A stretch of 64,000 bases of DNA. Source: Pycnococcus provasolii (taxonomy: Eukaryota > Chlorophyta > Pseudoscourfieldiophyceae > Pseudoscourfieldiales). The stretch is from positions 310,001-374,000 of the forward strand of contig CP150585.1 in the NCBI GenBank assembly GCA_049487715.1. The letters are read 5' to 3'. Under the pieces are notes generated by a model that did not search any database, had not been told where the DNA came from, and saw only the letters and a program-made list of their open reading frames with translations. A program made the position numbers and the translations under genes. Below, piece by piece: positions 10,747 through 20,799 of this stretch; the first letter of the stretch is position 1, and every line of letters starts with the position of its first letter.

Positions 10747-12171
10747 ATGTTCGCGCACATCATGATGAAGCGTGCCTTCTTTGCGGCCTCTAGTAGCGGT
10801 CTTGCTGCGTCACTTAACAAAAGCTCAGTTGCGCTTTCTTTCCAGCGAAGCCTGACTTCCTCTTCGACGACTTCGTCCGCGCCATTTGCGGCGGCCGCTG
10901 TGGCGGCGGCTGCTGCTGCATCAAAGAGGCCGGCGGTTGCGCAGGCCGCCGCGTCCAGAGCCGCGCGCTCGTTCGCGTCGTCCGCCGCAGCCGCCTCCGA
11001 GGGTGGAGGAGGATCCAGCACCTCCAGCATACTTCTCGGACTGCTCGGAGGTGGCGCAATTGCGTACACCGCTATCCAGTTCGCGTGGCCGGGTGGCGAC
11101 GACTTCTTCGAGTACAAGTTCACGACGAAGAAGAAGGGCATCGCCAACGACCTCGCGGAGTTCTACCACAACGAGGACTTCATGCAGATCTTCTGCATCC
11201 TGCCCATTGCCGAGCAAATCATGATGCGAGGAAGCTACTTCGACGACGAAGGCGTCGTGCACACGCAGGGCATCCCGATCGGCGAGATGCTCGTCAGCAT
11301 GGACTTCGAGGAAGAGGAGGACGAGGTGGACGGCGAGGACACCGTCGTCTCCTTCACCAAGGTTGAGCGATTCAAGACGCACATCTTCGGCTTCACGCTC
11401 TGGGACATGTGGCTGACGTTCGGATACACGCTGAACCCCGACGGCACGTGCGAGATCGTGCACAGGGGAAAGAGCTTCTGGGGCATGTGGCCGATGAAGC
11501 TCGTGTTCATGATCCACGGCCGCATCGTCAACAACAACACGGCGACGTTCGTGAACAGCGACGGCTTTGGCAACGAGGATGCGGACCTCGAGGAGCTCGA
11601 GCACGCGCGCAAAAACATCCCCGTCTTCATGTTCAACCAGTTCATCACGCGCCTTGAGCGCGACATCGAGCGCACGAGGCAGGATGCCGCGGACATGGGC
11701 CGCGCCGTTGCCGACTACGACAAGACGCTCGAGAAGCTGAGGAAGGTGAAGACGATGCAGCCGTCGCTTGCTCGGCAAGAGTCGGTCGCAGGCATCGAGC
11801 TCAAGCGCCAGGGAACTGCGGTTCTGCGGTCGCTCGTCATTAACGACGACGAGGCGCGCGAGGCTGTGAACAAGGCGCTTGCGCAGCGCAACAACGTCCC
11901 TGGCAAGAAGCGCGCGCCGAGCCTGAAGCGTCTGCCTAGTAAGCTCGGCGCTCCCATGGATGAGACGCAGTCGACGCCGCTTGAGGTTCTCTTCTCTGGC
12001 ATGGACAGCAAGTACACGGAGGGTGCACCAATGAACGGCAAGGACCGCGAGCTCGCGATGCGCATCGCGGAGCGCAAGATGCAGCGCACGAAGACGAAGG
12101 TTGCGTACAAGGTGACGGATCGCAACGACCACGCGAGGCCCATTCCGTCAGGACGTGGTAGGGTCGCGTAA
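10747..12171 (+). CDS. Unknown organelle-targeted single-pass membrane protein
   Basis: 474 residues from the ATG at 10747; ATGs at 10762 and 10765 are equally plausible. The N-terminal 90 residues are Ala/Ser/Arg-rich, as in an organelle presequence starting MMKRAFFAASSSG. A hydrophobic stretch follows (SILLGLLGGGAIAYTAIQFA). A well-structured domain of about 200 residues comes next, with many aromatic residues (for example FGFTLWDMWLTFGYTL and HRGKSFWGMWPMKLVFM). The C-terminus is a charged coiled-coil-like region and a basic, probably disordered tail. I do not recognise the family. Mitochondrion is favoured over plastid on composition alone. The ORF is intact and GC-rich like its neighbours. 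Confidence 0.8.
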   Translation: MFAHIMMKRAFFAASSSGLAASLNKSSVALSFQRSLTSSSTTSSAPFAAAAVAAAAAASKRPAVAQAAASRAARSFASSAAAASEGGGGSSTSSILLGLLGGGAIAYTAIQFAWPGGDDFFEYKFTTKKKGIANDLAEFYHNEDFMQIFCILPIAEQIMMRGSYFDDEGVVHTQGIPIGEMLVSMDFEEEEDEVDGEDTVVSFTKVERFKTHIFGFTLWDMWLTFGYTLNPDGTCEIVHRGKSFWGMWPMKLVFMIHGRIVNNNTATFVNSDGFGNEDADLEELEHARKNIPVFMFNQFITRLERDIERTRQDAADMGRAVADYDKTLEKLRKVKTMQPSLARQESVAGIELKRQGTAVLRSLVINDDEAREAVNKALAQRNNVPGKKRAPSLKRLPSKLGAPMDETQSTPLEVLFSGMDSKYTEGAPMNGKDRELAMRIAERKMQRTKTKVAYKVTDRNDHARPIPSGRGRVA

Positions 12172-12915
12172 TACAATGCTCTGCGAGCATGATGGCGTTG
12201 CGTTGACGTTCTGAGGAGATGTTGTCAAAATTTTCCCGGCTCTTTCAATGAGGTTTGGTTGCGGCGTCGGCGGCGGCGTCGGCGGCGTCGGCGGTGGTGG
12301 TCGTGGGTGAGCGAGGGTGGAAAAAAAGAGAGAAAGAAAGAAGAAAAAAAAACATAAATTTATGCACACGAAACTTTAATCCAGTTTTCCATGTTTTTTC
12401 CATTCACGAACACTACCTATAGGCCCTCGCCGCATCTGCATCTACACACGCCTCCCCCGCGCGGAACGTCTCCGGCACGCGCGACATCCCCTTGTTTTCC
12501 GAGGGACCCACCACCGCGAAGCTGCTGTTGCTTGAAGGTACGCCCAATATTGCCCAAGAAACAGCTTTTGTGACTGACTCACCTTGAGCAGCATTCTGAA
12601 GAAGCAAGGAGAAGAAGAGGGAGAAGAAGAGCGAGGAGGAGGGACTTCTTTCTTGAGACAAATGGTCCTTAGACGGATCCCCACAGGTGACAGGAGGCAA
12701 ATTATTCGGCAATGCCTATTATTTCGAGGAGGACGTCTTACATAAACACACATTATTGATTGGTCCATCGACGTATCCCCATGCAATTCCTTTCCTACCA
12801 GGAACTTCACAGGAAGTACTGTAAGGCGGAACCAATAGAAGGCGCACCTGCCTCCTCCGTTTTGCCTCGGCCTTTGCCGAATCAAACTCCTAAGCAGCCT
12901 TAAAAAGCCTTAGCT
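12172..12915. other. Intergenic region with low-complexity GGC and AG-rich tracts
   Basis: Contains a GGCGTCGGC-type trinucleotide tract (about 12255-12300), poly-A-rich DNA and GAAGAAGAGG runs. No gene is recognised. It should include the 3' UTR of the previous gene and the promoter of the next. Confidence 0.5.
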
Positions 12916-14523
12916 ATGGCGTGTCCACCAACGCGTCGTCAACGTCCTTGTGAAGTAAGAAGCTCTCAAAGGCGTGCTTTGCGTGCTTTGCCTCCGTCTC
13001 TCTTCAGTATAGCGTATTTCTTTCTCTTTTTTATTATGGTTGGGTATGGTTTGGTTGGAGCACACGCGCAACTGCCTGACTTGCCTGACTGGTTAGGGGG
13101 TGGTGGTGGTGGTGGTGGTGGTGGTGGTGGTTTCCCGTTCCCCATCCCTGGTGGTGGTGCGGGTTCCCAAGCATCTGCACTTACGCTTCTTAGCATGTTC
13201 TCGCACATGCCGCCGGCGCAGCAGAAGCTCATCTTGACCTTGCTCGGAACGCAAATTCAAGCCAGTCAGCACATGGACTGCAACCTGTTCGGAGGAAGGG
13301 ACGCGTGCAAGGCGCTCCCGGAAACCTCGACGTTCGCAAGCAAGTGCACGCGCGAAGACTTAAGCGTTGACTGCGCGTACTACCAGTTCGCACTGCAGGA
13401 AACCAACGACGCGCCGCCTTCCGAAAATATCACGAAAATGGCGCAGGAGCTTAACATACCCGAGTGCGAAGCGTGCGACGCGCACGTCGACGCGCTGTGG
13501 TGCGCGCAGAGCGCTCCCAAGTGCGGAAGCTTCGACGCCGAGGTGGGCCGCGTCGTCATACCAACGCTAAGCAAGGTGCTGGACACGATGGACGCGGCGA
13601 AGGACAAGGAGGAGGAGGAGAAGACCGAAATGATCATGCAGGTGCTCGCTGACGCGCTGCCTGACCTGATCAAGGCGTCGAGCCTGTCGATGCCGTGTCG
13701 CGCCATGTGCGAGGCGGTCGTCGACACGTGCGGCTGCGGCCGCAAGCGCACGTTCGGCAGCCTCATCGAGGCGCAGGTGAAGCGCGCGGAGGCGGAGGCG
13801 GCGGAGGCGGCGCAGAAAAATGGCACGGCGTACGTGCCTGAGACTGCCGAGGCGATCGAGAAGGTGGTGTTCGCAAAGGTATGGGACATGCCCCTGTGCG
13901 AGCTTTACGCGGAGAGCACGGTCGAGGGCTTCGTCGGGCACTGCGAGGTGGCTGCTCAGCCGACGGCGTCGTGCGGCTGGTGCGACATGCAGACGGAGGA
14001 CGCGGTGGACTTTTCGCAGGAGTTGCTCGCGCGAAGCCTCGCCGCGTCACTATCTTGGACGGGCGGGTCGTCGGGCGTCATCGAAGGCGCCAAGGCGGCG
14101 AAGGACATGTTTGAAAAGCACAAAGGTGGAGAGGATGGCTCGTCTCCTACGCCGCCATCGCACGAGACGACTGCACCTGTCGTGGCGACGACGGTCGCGC
14201 CGTCAACGCAGGCACCCGCGCCGACGGAGCCTGCGGAGCCGCCGCACGCCGACGGCGAGAAGGAGACGGAGGTGGAGATTAGTGCAAGTTCGTCGAGCTC
14301 AAGCAAGTCAGGCGGCGGCGGAGCAACGATGGTGGTATTGATTATCGTCGCCGTCGTCCTTGCGATGAGCGTGGGTGCGGCTGGCGGCGTGTTGTACATG
14401 CGCCACCGCGGCATGCCGATTCGCTTCATGTTTAGCCGCGCTGGCGACTCCGCGTCGCGCGGCGTGTACTTCGCGATGGATTCGGAGATGAGCGAGCTCA
14501 CGACAGTGCACGCCAGCCCGTGA
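12916..14523 (+). CDS. Type I membrane protein with Frizzled-like cysteine-rich ectodomain
   Basis: The ORF has 535 residues from the ATG at 12916. A hydrophobic signal-like segment (about residues 31-52, ending GAHAQ) follows a basic leader; an internal ATG at 13036 lies within that hydrophobic segment. A poly-Gly stretch leads into a cysteine-rich ectodomain (about 120-360). Its spacing recalls Frizzled CRDs: WCAQSAPKCG (CxxxxPxC-like), MPCRAMCEAVVDTCGCG (the PCRxxCExVxxxC signature) and DMPLCELY. A Thr/Pro/Ser-rich stalk follows, then one transmembrane helix (about 470-495), a basic stop-transfer and a short cytoplasmic tail of about 40 residues. The role is probably cell-surface recognition or adhesion; the ligand is unknown. 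The Frizzled comparison is inference from the cysteine pattern only. Confidence 0.7.
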   Translation: MACPPTRRQRPCEVRSSQRRALRALPPSLFSIAYFFLFFIMVGYGLVGAHAQLPDLPDWLGGGGGGGGGGGGFPFPIPGGGAGSQASALTLLSMFSHMPPAQQKLILTLLGTQIQASQHMDCNLFGGRDACKALPETSTFASKCTREDLSVDCAYYQFALQETNDAPPSENITKMAQELNIPECEACDAHVDALWCAQSAPKCGSFDAEVGRVVIPTLSKVLDTMDAAKDKEEEEKTEMIMQVLADALPDLIKASSLSMPCRAMCEAVVDTCGCGRKRTFGSLIEAQVKRAEAEAAEAAQKNGTAYVPETAEAIEKVVFAKVWDMPLCELYAESTVEGFVGHCEVAAQPTASCGWCDMQTEDAVDFSQELLARSLAASLSWTGGSSGVIEGAKAAKDMFEKHKGGEDGSSPTPPSHETTAPVVATTVAPSTQAPAPTEPAEPPHADGEKETEVEISASSSSSSKSGGGGATMVVLIIVAVVLAMSVGAAGGVLYMRHRGMPIRFMFSRAGDSASRGVYFAMDSEMSELTTVHASP

Positions 14524-14572
14524 GTCGAACGAAGACTTCGTGTGTTGAAAATCGTTGAAAATCGTCAAATCT

Positions 14573-14605
<33 letters not shown>

Positions 14606-14722
14606 TTGTTACTGAAAAAAGAGTATAAAACGTCCATCTCAATATTGGTACTGCTACTGTGTCACGAAAATCACCTGTAGTCTGCGTTGTTGTTGTTGTT
14701 ATTGTTGTTGTTGTCGTTGTTG
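14573..14722. repeat. Two (TTG)n microsatellites
   Basis: TTG/GTT trinucleotide runs lie at about 14573-14602 and 14686-14722. The second lies inside the proposed intron of the neighbouring minus-strand gene, where it reads as a CAA-rich run before the acceptor. Confidence 0.85.
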
Positions 14723-15397
14723 ACGTGTGACGTGTGAATGTGAGTGTTTTGCATGTGCATGGTGGAGACAATGTGCGAGGCATGTGGCCGACTTACGTCC
14801 GTGCTGACTTGATCGCCACCACCAGTTTGCGTCGCGTTCCTGCGCGGCTTCCTGCTGCACCTGGTTGAGTTTCTGCTGTCTTCTCTGCTCGGCGAGTTTG
14901 AGGTTATCCTGTCTCAGTTCGTACAGTTTTCTTCGCCGGTCGTCTCCGTCACTTAAGTGTGTTGTTCCAGCACTGGTGTGCGCGCCTCCGAGTGCCGTCG
15001 CGAGTTGCGCGTTCAAGGCGTCGTTTGAATATTGCGCATCTTTCGCGGCGCTTTGTCTTACTAGGTTTTGTTTTTGTTGTATTTGTTCGTCCAGAGCGCG
15101 TTTCAGCTGTAGCTGTTGTTCCCGCCGGGCAGATAGTGCGTTCTGTACGGTTGCCGCGTCTAACCCTGACATTGACGAGGCTGAGGAGTTGTCACAGGCG
15201 TTGACCCACGTGGATATCCGTTCGTTGACATCCGCATACTTCTTCTGCTTGTATGCCAATTGACGTAGCTCACGCGCGTGTTGCTCTTCCGAGGTCGTTC
15301 GCGTTATCATACCCGAAGGCGTGATACTACCCGAGATACCACCACCAACCACACCACCAACCACACCCATACCAACCACACCGGTGACCACACCCAT
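14671..15397 (-). CDS. Small coiled-coil protein of unknown function
   Basis: The main exon is 14797 to about 15397 on the minus strand. A Gly/Val-rich, uncertain N-terminus precedes an alpha-helical core rich in Gln, Arg, Glu and Leu, such as SARREQQLQLKRALDEQIQQ and a later RRKLYELRQDNLKLAEQRRQ. This resembles coiled-coil proteins of cilia and basal bodies, without a definite family. The open frame otherwise runs on into a low-complexity His/Gln tail. A GTAAGT donor at 14796 and an acceptor at 14682 allow splicing to a tiny last exon coding three residues and a stop (14671-14681), which I prefer. The start is unclear: in-frame ATG at 15397, or an unseen upstream exon. Confidence 0.5.
14682..14796 (-). 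other. Proposed 115-bp intron
   Basis: GTAAGT donor (complement of 14791-14796) and a CGCAG acceptor (complement of 14682-14686), preceded by a CAA-rich tract. Splicing removes the low-complexity extension and brings a TGA into frame. Confidence 0.5.
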
Positions 15398-15409
15398 ACC
15401 AACGTTCAC

Positions 15410-15628
15410 ACTGTAGTTCCCATCACGCTGATGCGCTGGTGACCATAACCATAACGGCTGGAGGGACGGACGCTGTTAGGGGGAGGAGGAGGAGGTGGTG
15501 GGACGGACATCTTTGACAGACACAAATGACACAAGGGGAAGTGGAAGAAATGGAAAATAAACTTCAAACCCAACAACAATTAAAAAATGAACTGCTCCAC
15601 CCAGTACACTTATGGCTCATGCGTTATA
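15410..15628. other. Short intergenic region
   Basis: Minus-strand frame remains open for part of it but has no ATG before a stop. A GGA-rich tract and poly-A stretches are present. No gene is seen. Confidence 0.4.
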
Positions 15629-16395
15629 CATGCGCGGCCATGAGGCTCCTTACCCGTCCTTGCACGCGGTTACCATGTGGTCGTTCATCGCGCCATAGCT
15701 CATAACCCGTCCTTCACGCGGTTAACTGGTGGTCAGTTCATGCGCGGCCATGAGGCTCATTCCCGTCCTTGCACGCGGTTACCATGGGTGGTCAAGTTCA
15801 TGCGCGGCCATGAGGCTCATAACCCGTCCTTGCACGCGGTTACCATGGGTGGTCAAGTTCATGCGCGGCCATGAGGCTCATTACCCGTCCTTGCACGCGG
15901 TTACCATGTGGTCAAGTTCATCCGGCCATACTCCTTCCCGTCCTTCACGCGTTAACATGGTGGTCAAGTTCATCGCGGCCATAGGCTCCTTACCCGTCCT
16001 TCACGCGGTTAACATGGGTGGTCAAGTTCATCGCGGCCATGAGCTCCTTCCCGTCCTTGCACGCGGTTAACTGGTGTCAGTTCATGCGCGGCCATGAGCT
16101 CCTTCCGTCCTTGCACGCGGTTAACATGGTGGTCAGTTCATGCGCGGCCATGAGGCTCCTTACCCGTCCTTGCACGCGGTTAACATGGGTGGTCAAGTTC
16201 ATGCGCGGCCATGAGGCTCATTCCCGTCCTTGCACGCGGTTAACATGGGTGGTCAAGTTCATGCGCGGCCATGAGGCTCATTAACCGTCCTTGCACGCGG
16301 TTACCATGGGTGGTCAAGTTCATGCGCGGCCATGAGGCTCATAATCCGTCCTTGCACGCGGTTAACATGGGTGGTCAAGTTCATGCGCGGCCGGC
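15629..16395. repeat. Minisatellite, about 14 copies of a 61-bp unit
   Basis: Tandem units each carry ATGCGCGGCCATGAGGCTC, CCGTCCTTGCACGCGGTTA and CATGGGTGGTCAAGTTC blocks. Full units are 61 bp (for example 15799 to 15860). Several units are shortened to 51-59 bp by loss of single G or C bases, mostly within GCGC/GG runs. The array sits just upstream of the proline-rich gene. Because 61 is not a multiple of three, the apparent repeat-peptide ORFs here shift frame and are not considered genes. Confidence 0.92.
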
Positions 16396-16799
16396 TCCTT
16401 CCTTCTGTATTCTGGCGTATTCGCCGGCTGTGCAAGCTCATCGGCCGGACCTCTGTGAGCGTGTAAGCAGATGGTCAGACTGGGCCGGACTCCTTCCTCT
16501 GTGAGCGTAATATAGGAGCAGGTGGTGCGAGGTGGACTGGAATGTTGGGTTGTTGTACGCCGAAGCTTCGTCCAATGCGAAAAGTGTATTGTGTCCTGCT
16601 TTGCCTGCCTTGCCCCTTTTCTCTTCTCAATTTCATTCCGCATTCCGGACGCCTCATCTGCTCTCCTCTCATCTTTTCACAACTTCGGGCCGCTTCATTC
16701 TTCACTCTTCGTTTTTTTGGATTTTTCGCCTGTTCGCCTGTTACTGTTTGGTTCATCTTCGTGTTGCGCTACAGCTCCGTGGCCTCGTTCTCCGTCAAC

Positions 16800-17825
16800 A
16801 TGATGAACCATGTCCCACCACCAGGTCCAGGTGGTCACTGTGATGGTGGCATCCATGACGACGGGTTCGCTCACGCTTCTTGGCAAGGCTTGGTGGCGTC
16901 CGCTGATGTGGCCGCCGGGGGATCCCCGTTCGGCGAGAGTCTCTCGCCATGTCCAATGCACAGTAGAAACACACACCCGTACGCCGCCGCGAACGCTAAC
17001 CTTGCTCTTGGTGACGAGGACATGGACGACGCCGACATCCTTCCTTGTATTAGCGACACTGCAGTCGAATACTTTGACAGCCATGTCAAAGGGAAGGTGT
17101 CAATGGGCCGCCTGCTGGTGCGCGACAATAGCTTCGAGGCGGCAACAAGCTCACTCCGCATTCCTTCGCAGCAGCCGGACGACGAACCTCTCTCGCGGCT
17201 CCCCTCGCAAGTCCAGACGCAACTCGGGTCATCTCCACCCGAATTCGTAGGACATCGGAAGATGGACTCGGCTTTCGTGCCTCCACCACCACCACCACCT
17301 CTGCCGCCGTCGCCGCCGCCGCTGCCGCCGCCGCCGGCCACCAACAACGTGCTCAAGCCGCGCGACGCAGGGGTGAAGAAAATCGTCGCCCGAGCTCTCC
17401 GTGCGGTTTCTGGGAACACGGCGGCGAAGACAGAGCAGCGCAGGGAGATCCGCAAGGCGGAGGGTCAGCCTCCGTCGGAGCTCGTGCGAGCGTCATTCCG
17501 TGCGGCTGCTCGCATTTTCCCCACGCTCATCGACTCGACATTTAGGAATGTCGACATCAAGGGAAAAGGAGGACTGCACATGCTCGACGAACGCGTGCGC
17601 ACCAGGCTCGGTGCGCATGTGCCTGTTCCAAGCGAGCATGGTCGAGGCAAGGCGGCGGAGTATGTGCACAAGGTCTTGACGTCTCTCAATGTGACGTGCG
17701 ATCTTTTAACTGTACAAACGTACGTGTACAAGGACATGGGCAGGCTGCAGCGGCTCAAGGTGGACGTCGACGGTCTGGAGAAGGCGTTGGGCGCGACGGA
17801 GTGGCGCCGCATTCAAGAGATCTAG
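16800..17825 (+). CDS. Proline-rich protein of unknown function
   Basis: 341 residues if started at the ATG at 16800 (MMNHVPPPGPGG). An in-frame ATG at 16542 would add 86 hydrophobic, Cys/Phe-rich residues that look like translated 5' UTR. The N-terminal half is disordered and acidic, followed by a poly-Pro run (VPPPPPPPLPPSPPPLPPPP). The C-terminal 140 or so residues look folded, with basic helices including AARIFPTLIDSTFRNVDIKG and a final helix ending GATEWRRIQEI. Family unknown. The poly-Pro run could bind SH3, WW or profilin-type partners, but that is a guess. The ORF is intact and the stop is at 17823-17825. Confidence 0.6.
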   Translation: MMNHVPPPGPGGHCDGGIHDDGFAHASWQGLVASADVAAGGSPFGESLSPCPMHSRNTHPYAAANANLALGDEDMDDADILPCISDTAVEYFDSHVKGKVSMGRLLVRDNSFEAATSSLRIPSQQPDDEPLSRLPSQVQTQLGSSPPEFVGHRKMDSAFVPPPPPPPLPPSPPPLPPPPATNNVLKPRDAGVKKIVARALRAVSGNTAAKTEQRREIRKAEGQPPSELVRASFRAAARIFPTLIDSTFRNVDIKGKGGLHMLDERVRTRLGAHVPVPSEHGRGKAAEYVHKVLTSLNVTCDLLTVQTYVYKDMGRLQRLKVDVDGLEKALGATEWRRIQEI

Positions 17826-17998
17826 TCTAGGCCTACAGCAGCTGGGTAAGTAAGAAGGTGCGGCGGGTTTAAACAAATTGATTGGCGCATAATTCTATTT
17901 AACCGTGCGGTGTTTATTAAATTATATAAAATGTTTTATAAAAATAGAGTAACATAACATTATTTACAGTACAGTATAATCGTGGATTTACTTTACCA

Positions 17999-19140
17999 CT
18001 ACACGATGAACATCTTCGTGCGGTCGAACGGCGCGCTCTTCGACGACGACGACGACGACGACGACGATCTCGACAGCGGCACATTGACAACCTTCGTCGC
18101 ACTCGCAGCTCCTCCCGTCGCCCTCGTGATCGCACTCGACCACTTCTCGAGTGCGGCGAAGCTCCTGTGGTGGGGAGAATTGGGCAGGCGACTCCACGGG
18201 TTTGCACCCGCGAGGTCGAGAGCGCCGATGAGAAGAGCCTTGCCCATCGCCATGAAATCCGCAACACCGAGCTGCGGAACAGCCGCGTCCGTGCGCCGTG
18301 GTGGCGGGCTCGCGCGTGCGGATCCCTCGCCGGTTGCTGCTGGAACGTCGCTCAGGCTCCTTGGCGGGTACGCGTAGCTCGCCTCCACCGTGAAAATGCG
18401 AGCGCAACCCGTGTCGCGGTACAGGCTGACGCGCCCGCTGCCCTCCTTCGAGGCGCCGCCAACCTTGTCTTTCGCGCACATGTTCTTCTCCGCGAAGTTG
18501 CAAGCAGCCACGTCGAAGTGCGCGCAGTTCAAGGAGACGAGCTTGCAGTACGCGAGCTGCCTCGCGCGTTCCTCCGCCGTCGGCAGCGCGTTGCCGTAGG
18601 CAAAGCATCCTCGCTTGTTGGCGTGCGCGTGAAGGTCCACGTAGAAGCCCAGAAGGTTTTCGGACGCGAGCTTCAGAAGCAGTGCACGCGTAGCGACAAT
18701 TTCCGGCGGCGGCGGCGGCGGCGGCAGTGACGATGATGGTGAAGGTGGACTCACGCCCGAGTTTCCCTCAGCCGCTGGCACAGGCGCGGTGTTTTCCTTC
18801 GACTCGACGCGCTGCTGCAGCTGCTCATCTTTGTCCTCGTCATCGTCCGCGCCGGCGTCGTCGCCGTAGTCCTGGTTGTAGCACCGGTTGAGGTTGCGCC
18901 CGTAGACGTCGTTGCGGTAGTGCCCGCGAACGACGCCGTCGGGGTTGAGGATGGGAACGAGCAGGAAGACGTAGCGTCGCCGCAGAGCGAGTGCCCGCGG
19001 ATCGTCGCGGCGCAGCAGGAACGCGAGCGCGCCGTTGAGCATGTGGCTTGCGGGCGTTTCGCCTGGGTGCACGCGTGCGCTGAGAAAAAAGTACGGCCTC
19101 GTCGTTCCGTCACTCTGCGTGAAGCGCGGCGGAGATGCAC

Positions 19141-19173
<33 letters not shown>

Positions 19174-20041
19174 CCGCAGGCGTTGGCTGTTTTTCGTACC
19201 CGCTCGCGTCCGTGACTGTGAGCAGTTCGACGCGCCGGCCTTCGGTGGACTTGACGAGCAGCTGTCTTCGAAAGAATATTTTCGACGTTGCAGGTTCAGC
19301 CGCGACGCGTCGTTCGAGCGCGTCGAGCATGGCGCAGTTCTCCTCGTAGCTCCACGGCACGCAGAACGCGACGTAGATGCGTTCTCCGCTGACCTCCGGC
19401 CTCACCTTGAAGGCGAGCGTGCCACCTCCCCCGCCTTCGATGGGTGTGTACTGCGCGGGTGTTTTGACACGTTCCCACGTCTTCTGCGACGGCACACTTC
19501 GCGTCACGGGCCTGAAGTCTCCGGCGAACAGCCTCGCCTGTTTGTTTAGGTTGGTGACGACGAAGTGCAGCGTGGTGTTCTTTTTGGCGCCGTCGATGGC
19601 GAAGTGGAACCAGCTTCTGTGCGTGGTTTGGTACGGCGTGTTTGCGCAGTCCGGCTTGGTGGTGAGTTTGATGACGTGCGTTGGGTTCGAAGGTGGTGGG
19701 ATGGTCGTCGTTGTCTGCTGCGTATTTGTTGCGTTGGGAGGGGCCGCTGGTGGAGCGTCCTCCAAGGCTGCGTGCGCCAAGTTCGCGGAGTCGAAGTCCG
19801 CCCGGATCGTGAGGCCGTCCGGCGTGAGACGCCACACGCACTGAGAAGCTGGTGAAGAAGCCAGATTGTCATTTTCCGACGACGACGACGACGACGACAC
19901 TGCTGATGTGTGCGTGACTGGATACGAGCTTGACTCGCTCAAGCATATAGATGTGAGGTCAAGCAGGAGCGACGAGTGCGCAGGTGGCAGTTTATCCTTA
20001 TGATGAGACGTAGACGTTGCGCCGCCGCCTGAGACAGGCAT
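17999..20041 (-). CDS. Cytosolic carboxypeptidase, CCP5/AGBL5-type tubulin deglutamylase
   Basis: 680 residues from the ATG at 20041. This is an M14-family zinc carboxypeptidase with the N-terminal beta-domain typical of CCPs. Early motifs match CCP5: FDSANLAHA, TKPDCANTPYQTTHRSWFHF and NLNKQARLF. Catalytic-domain marks are HPGETPAS (about residue 324, zinc His/Glu), NPDGVVRGHYRND and GRNLNR (substrate Arg region), and YVDLHAHANKRGCF (about 468, second zinc His). The catalytic Glu probably lies in FTVEASYAYP (about 551). Family members remove branch-point and side-chain glutamates from tubulin. Inserts include a His-Asp repeat and an acidic/Ser-Pro loop before the DLHAH strand; the C-terminus ends in a Ser run. 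A TTLL polyglutamylase gene lies next on the same strand. Confidence 0.9.
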
Positions 20042-20151
20042 ACTGACTGTTGCAAGCCCCTTACAAGGATGTTGTTAGGAGGAAAGCACGCAAAGCACGC
20101 AAAGCACCACGGGTTATTCTTAAGCAAAATAAATAAATAAATCGACTTAAG

Positions 20152-20759
20152 TTTTAACACCGGGTTCGCGAGAACACCAGGGGGTTTTGACGACAGTGCA
20201 ATTTTGTAACTTTTGCGCTATTTGTGCGCTTGGTACGAGACCTGGCTCGTTGGAAAGCCCGTGGTCTGAAACTGCGTTTAGAGTGGTCATTTGCCCATTT
20301 TCGACGTCTGACGGCGAAGCTATGGCAGTTTTAGGGAGGGCACTCGGCAGATATAACGGGGAAATATAACGGGGAACTTCCCCGTCATATTTCCCCGACT
20401 AGGGGGGAAAAATAAAAAATCAGAAAATCTCCCTCCCCCCAAAATTCGATCAAATTCTTGGTTCATTTTCCATAACACCCCCTGAGCTGAATTCTACTAC
20501 GGGGAAATTTGGATTCGGGGCCCCTCCCGTACTAAAGTTACGACCATTTCGTCCCTTACCCCCCCTCCTTCGCAGCGTGCTGACGGCGTTCTACAGGTCG
20601 GTTTTGAGCGTTGTTTTGTTCTAAACTCCATTACGAAAGACGAGGAATCCAGCGCAACAAACCGCATCTCCAACGGACAAATAGCGCAAAAGTTACAAAA
20701 TTGCACTTGCAAAAAAAGGGGCCAAAATCCCTGGTGTTCTCGCGAATCCCCTGTTAAAA
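20152..20759. mobile_element. Inverted-repeat element (MITE/foldback-like), about 608 bp
   Basis: Outer inverted repeats of 29 bp with three mismatches lie at 20152-20180 and 20731-20759 (TTCGCGAGAACACCAG core). A second, inner pair of perfect 31-bp arms lies at 20195-20225 and 20677-20707 (core GCAATTTTGTAACTTTTGCG). The interior contains palindromic ACGGGGAA/TTCCCCGT blocks and C-runs, with no coding signal. The left end is about 110 bp upstream of the CCP5-type start codon. No clear target-site duplication. Confidence 0.65.
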
Positions 20760-20769
20760 GGGATACACC

Positions 20770-20799
20770 AAATAAAATAAAATAAAATAAAATAAAATA
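20770..20799. repeat. (TAAAA)n microsatellite
   Basis: Five to six tandem AAAAT/TAAAA units immediately follow the 608-bp inverted-repeat element. Confidence 0.9.

Noticed and set aside
15629-16395. CRISPR-like array
   Set aside because: Units are directly contiguous without unique spacers, and the genome is eukaryotic.
15677-16504. Repeat-peptide ORFs with MRGHEAH and PCTRLPWVVKF units
   Set aside because: The unit is 61 bp, so frames shift between units; a minisatellite rather than a coding repeat.
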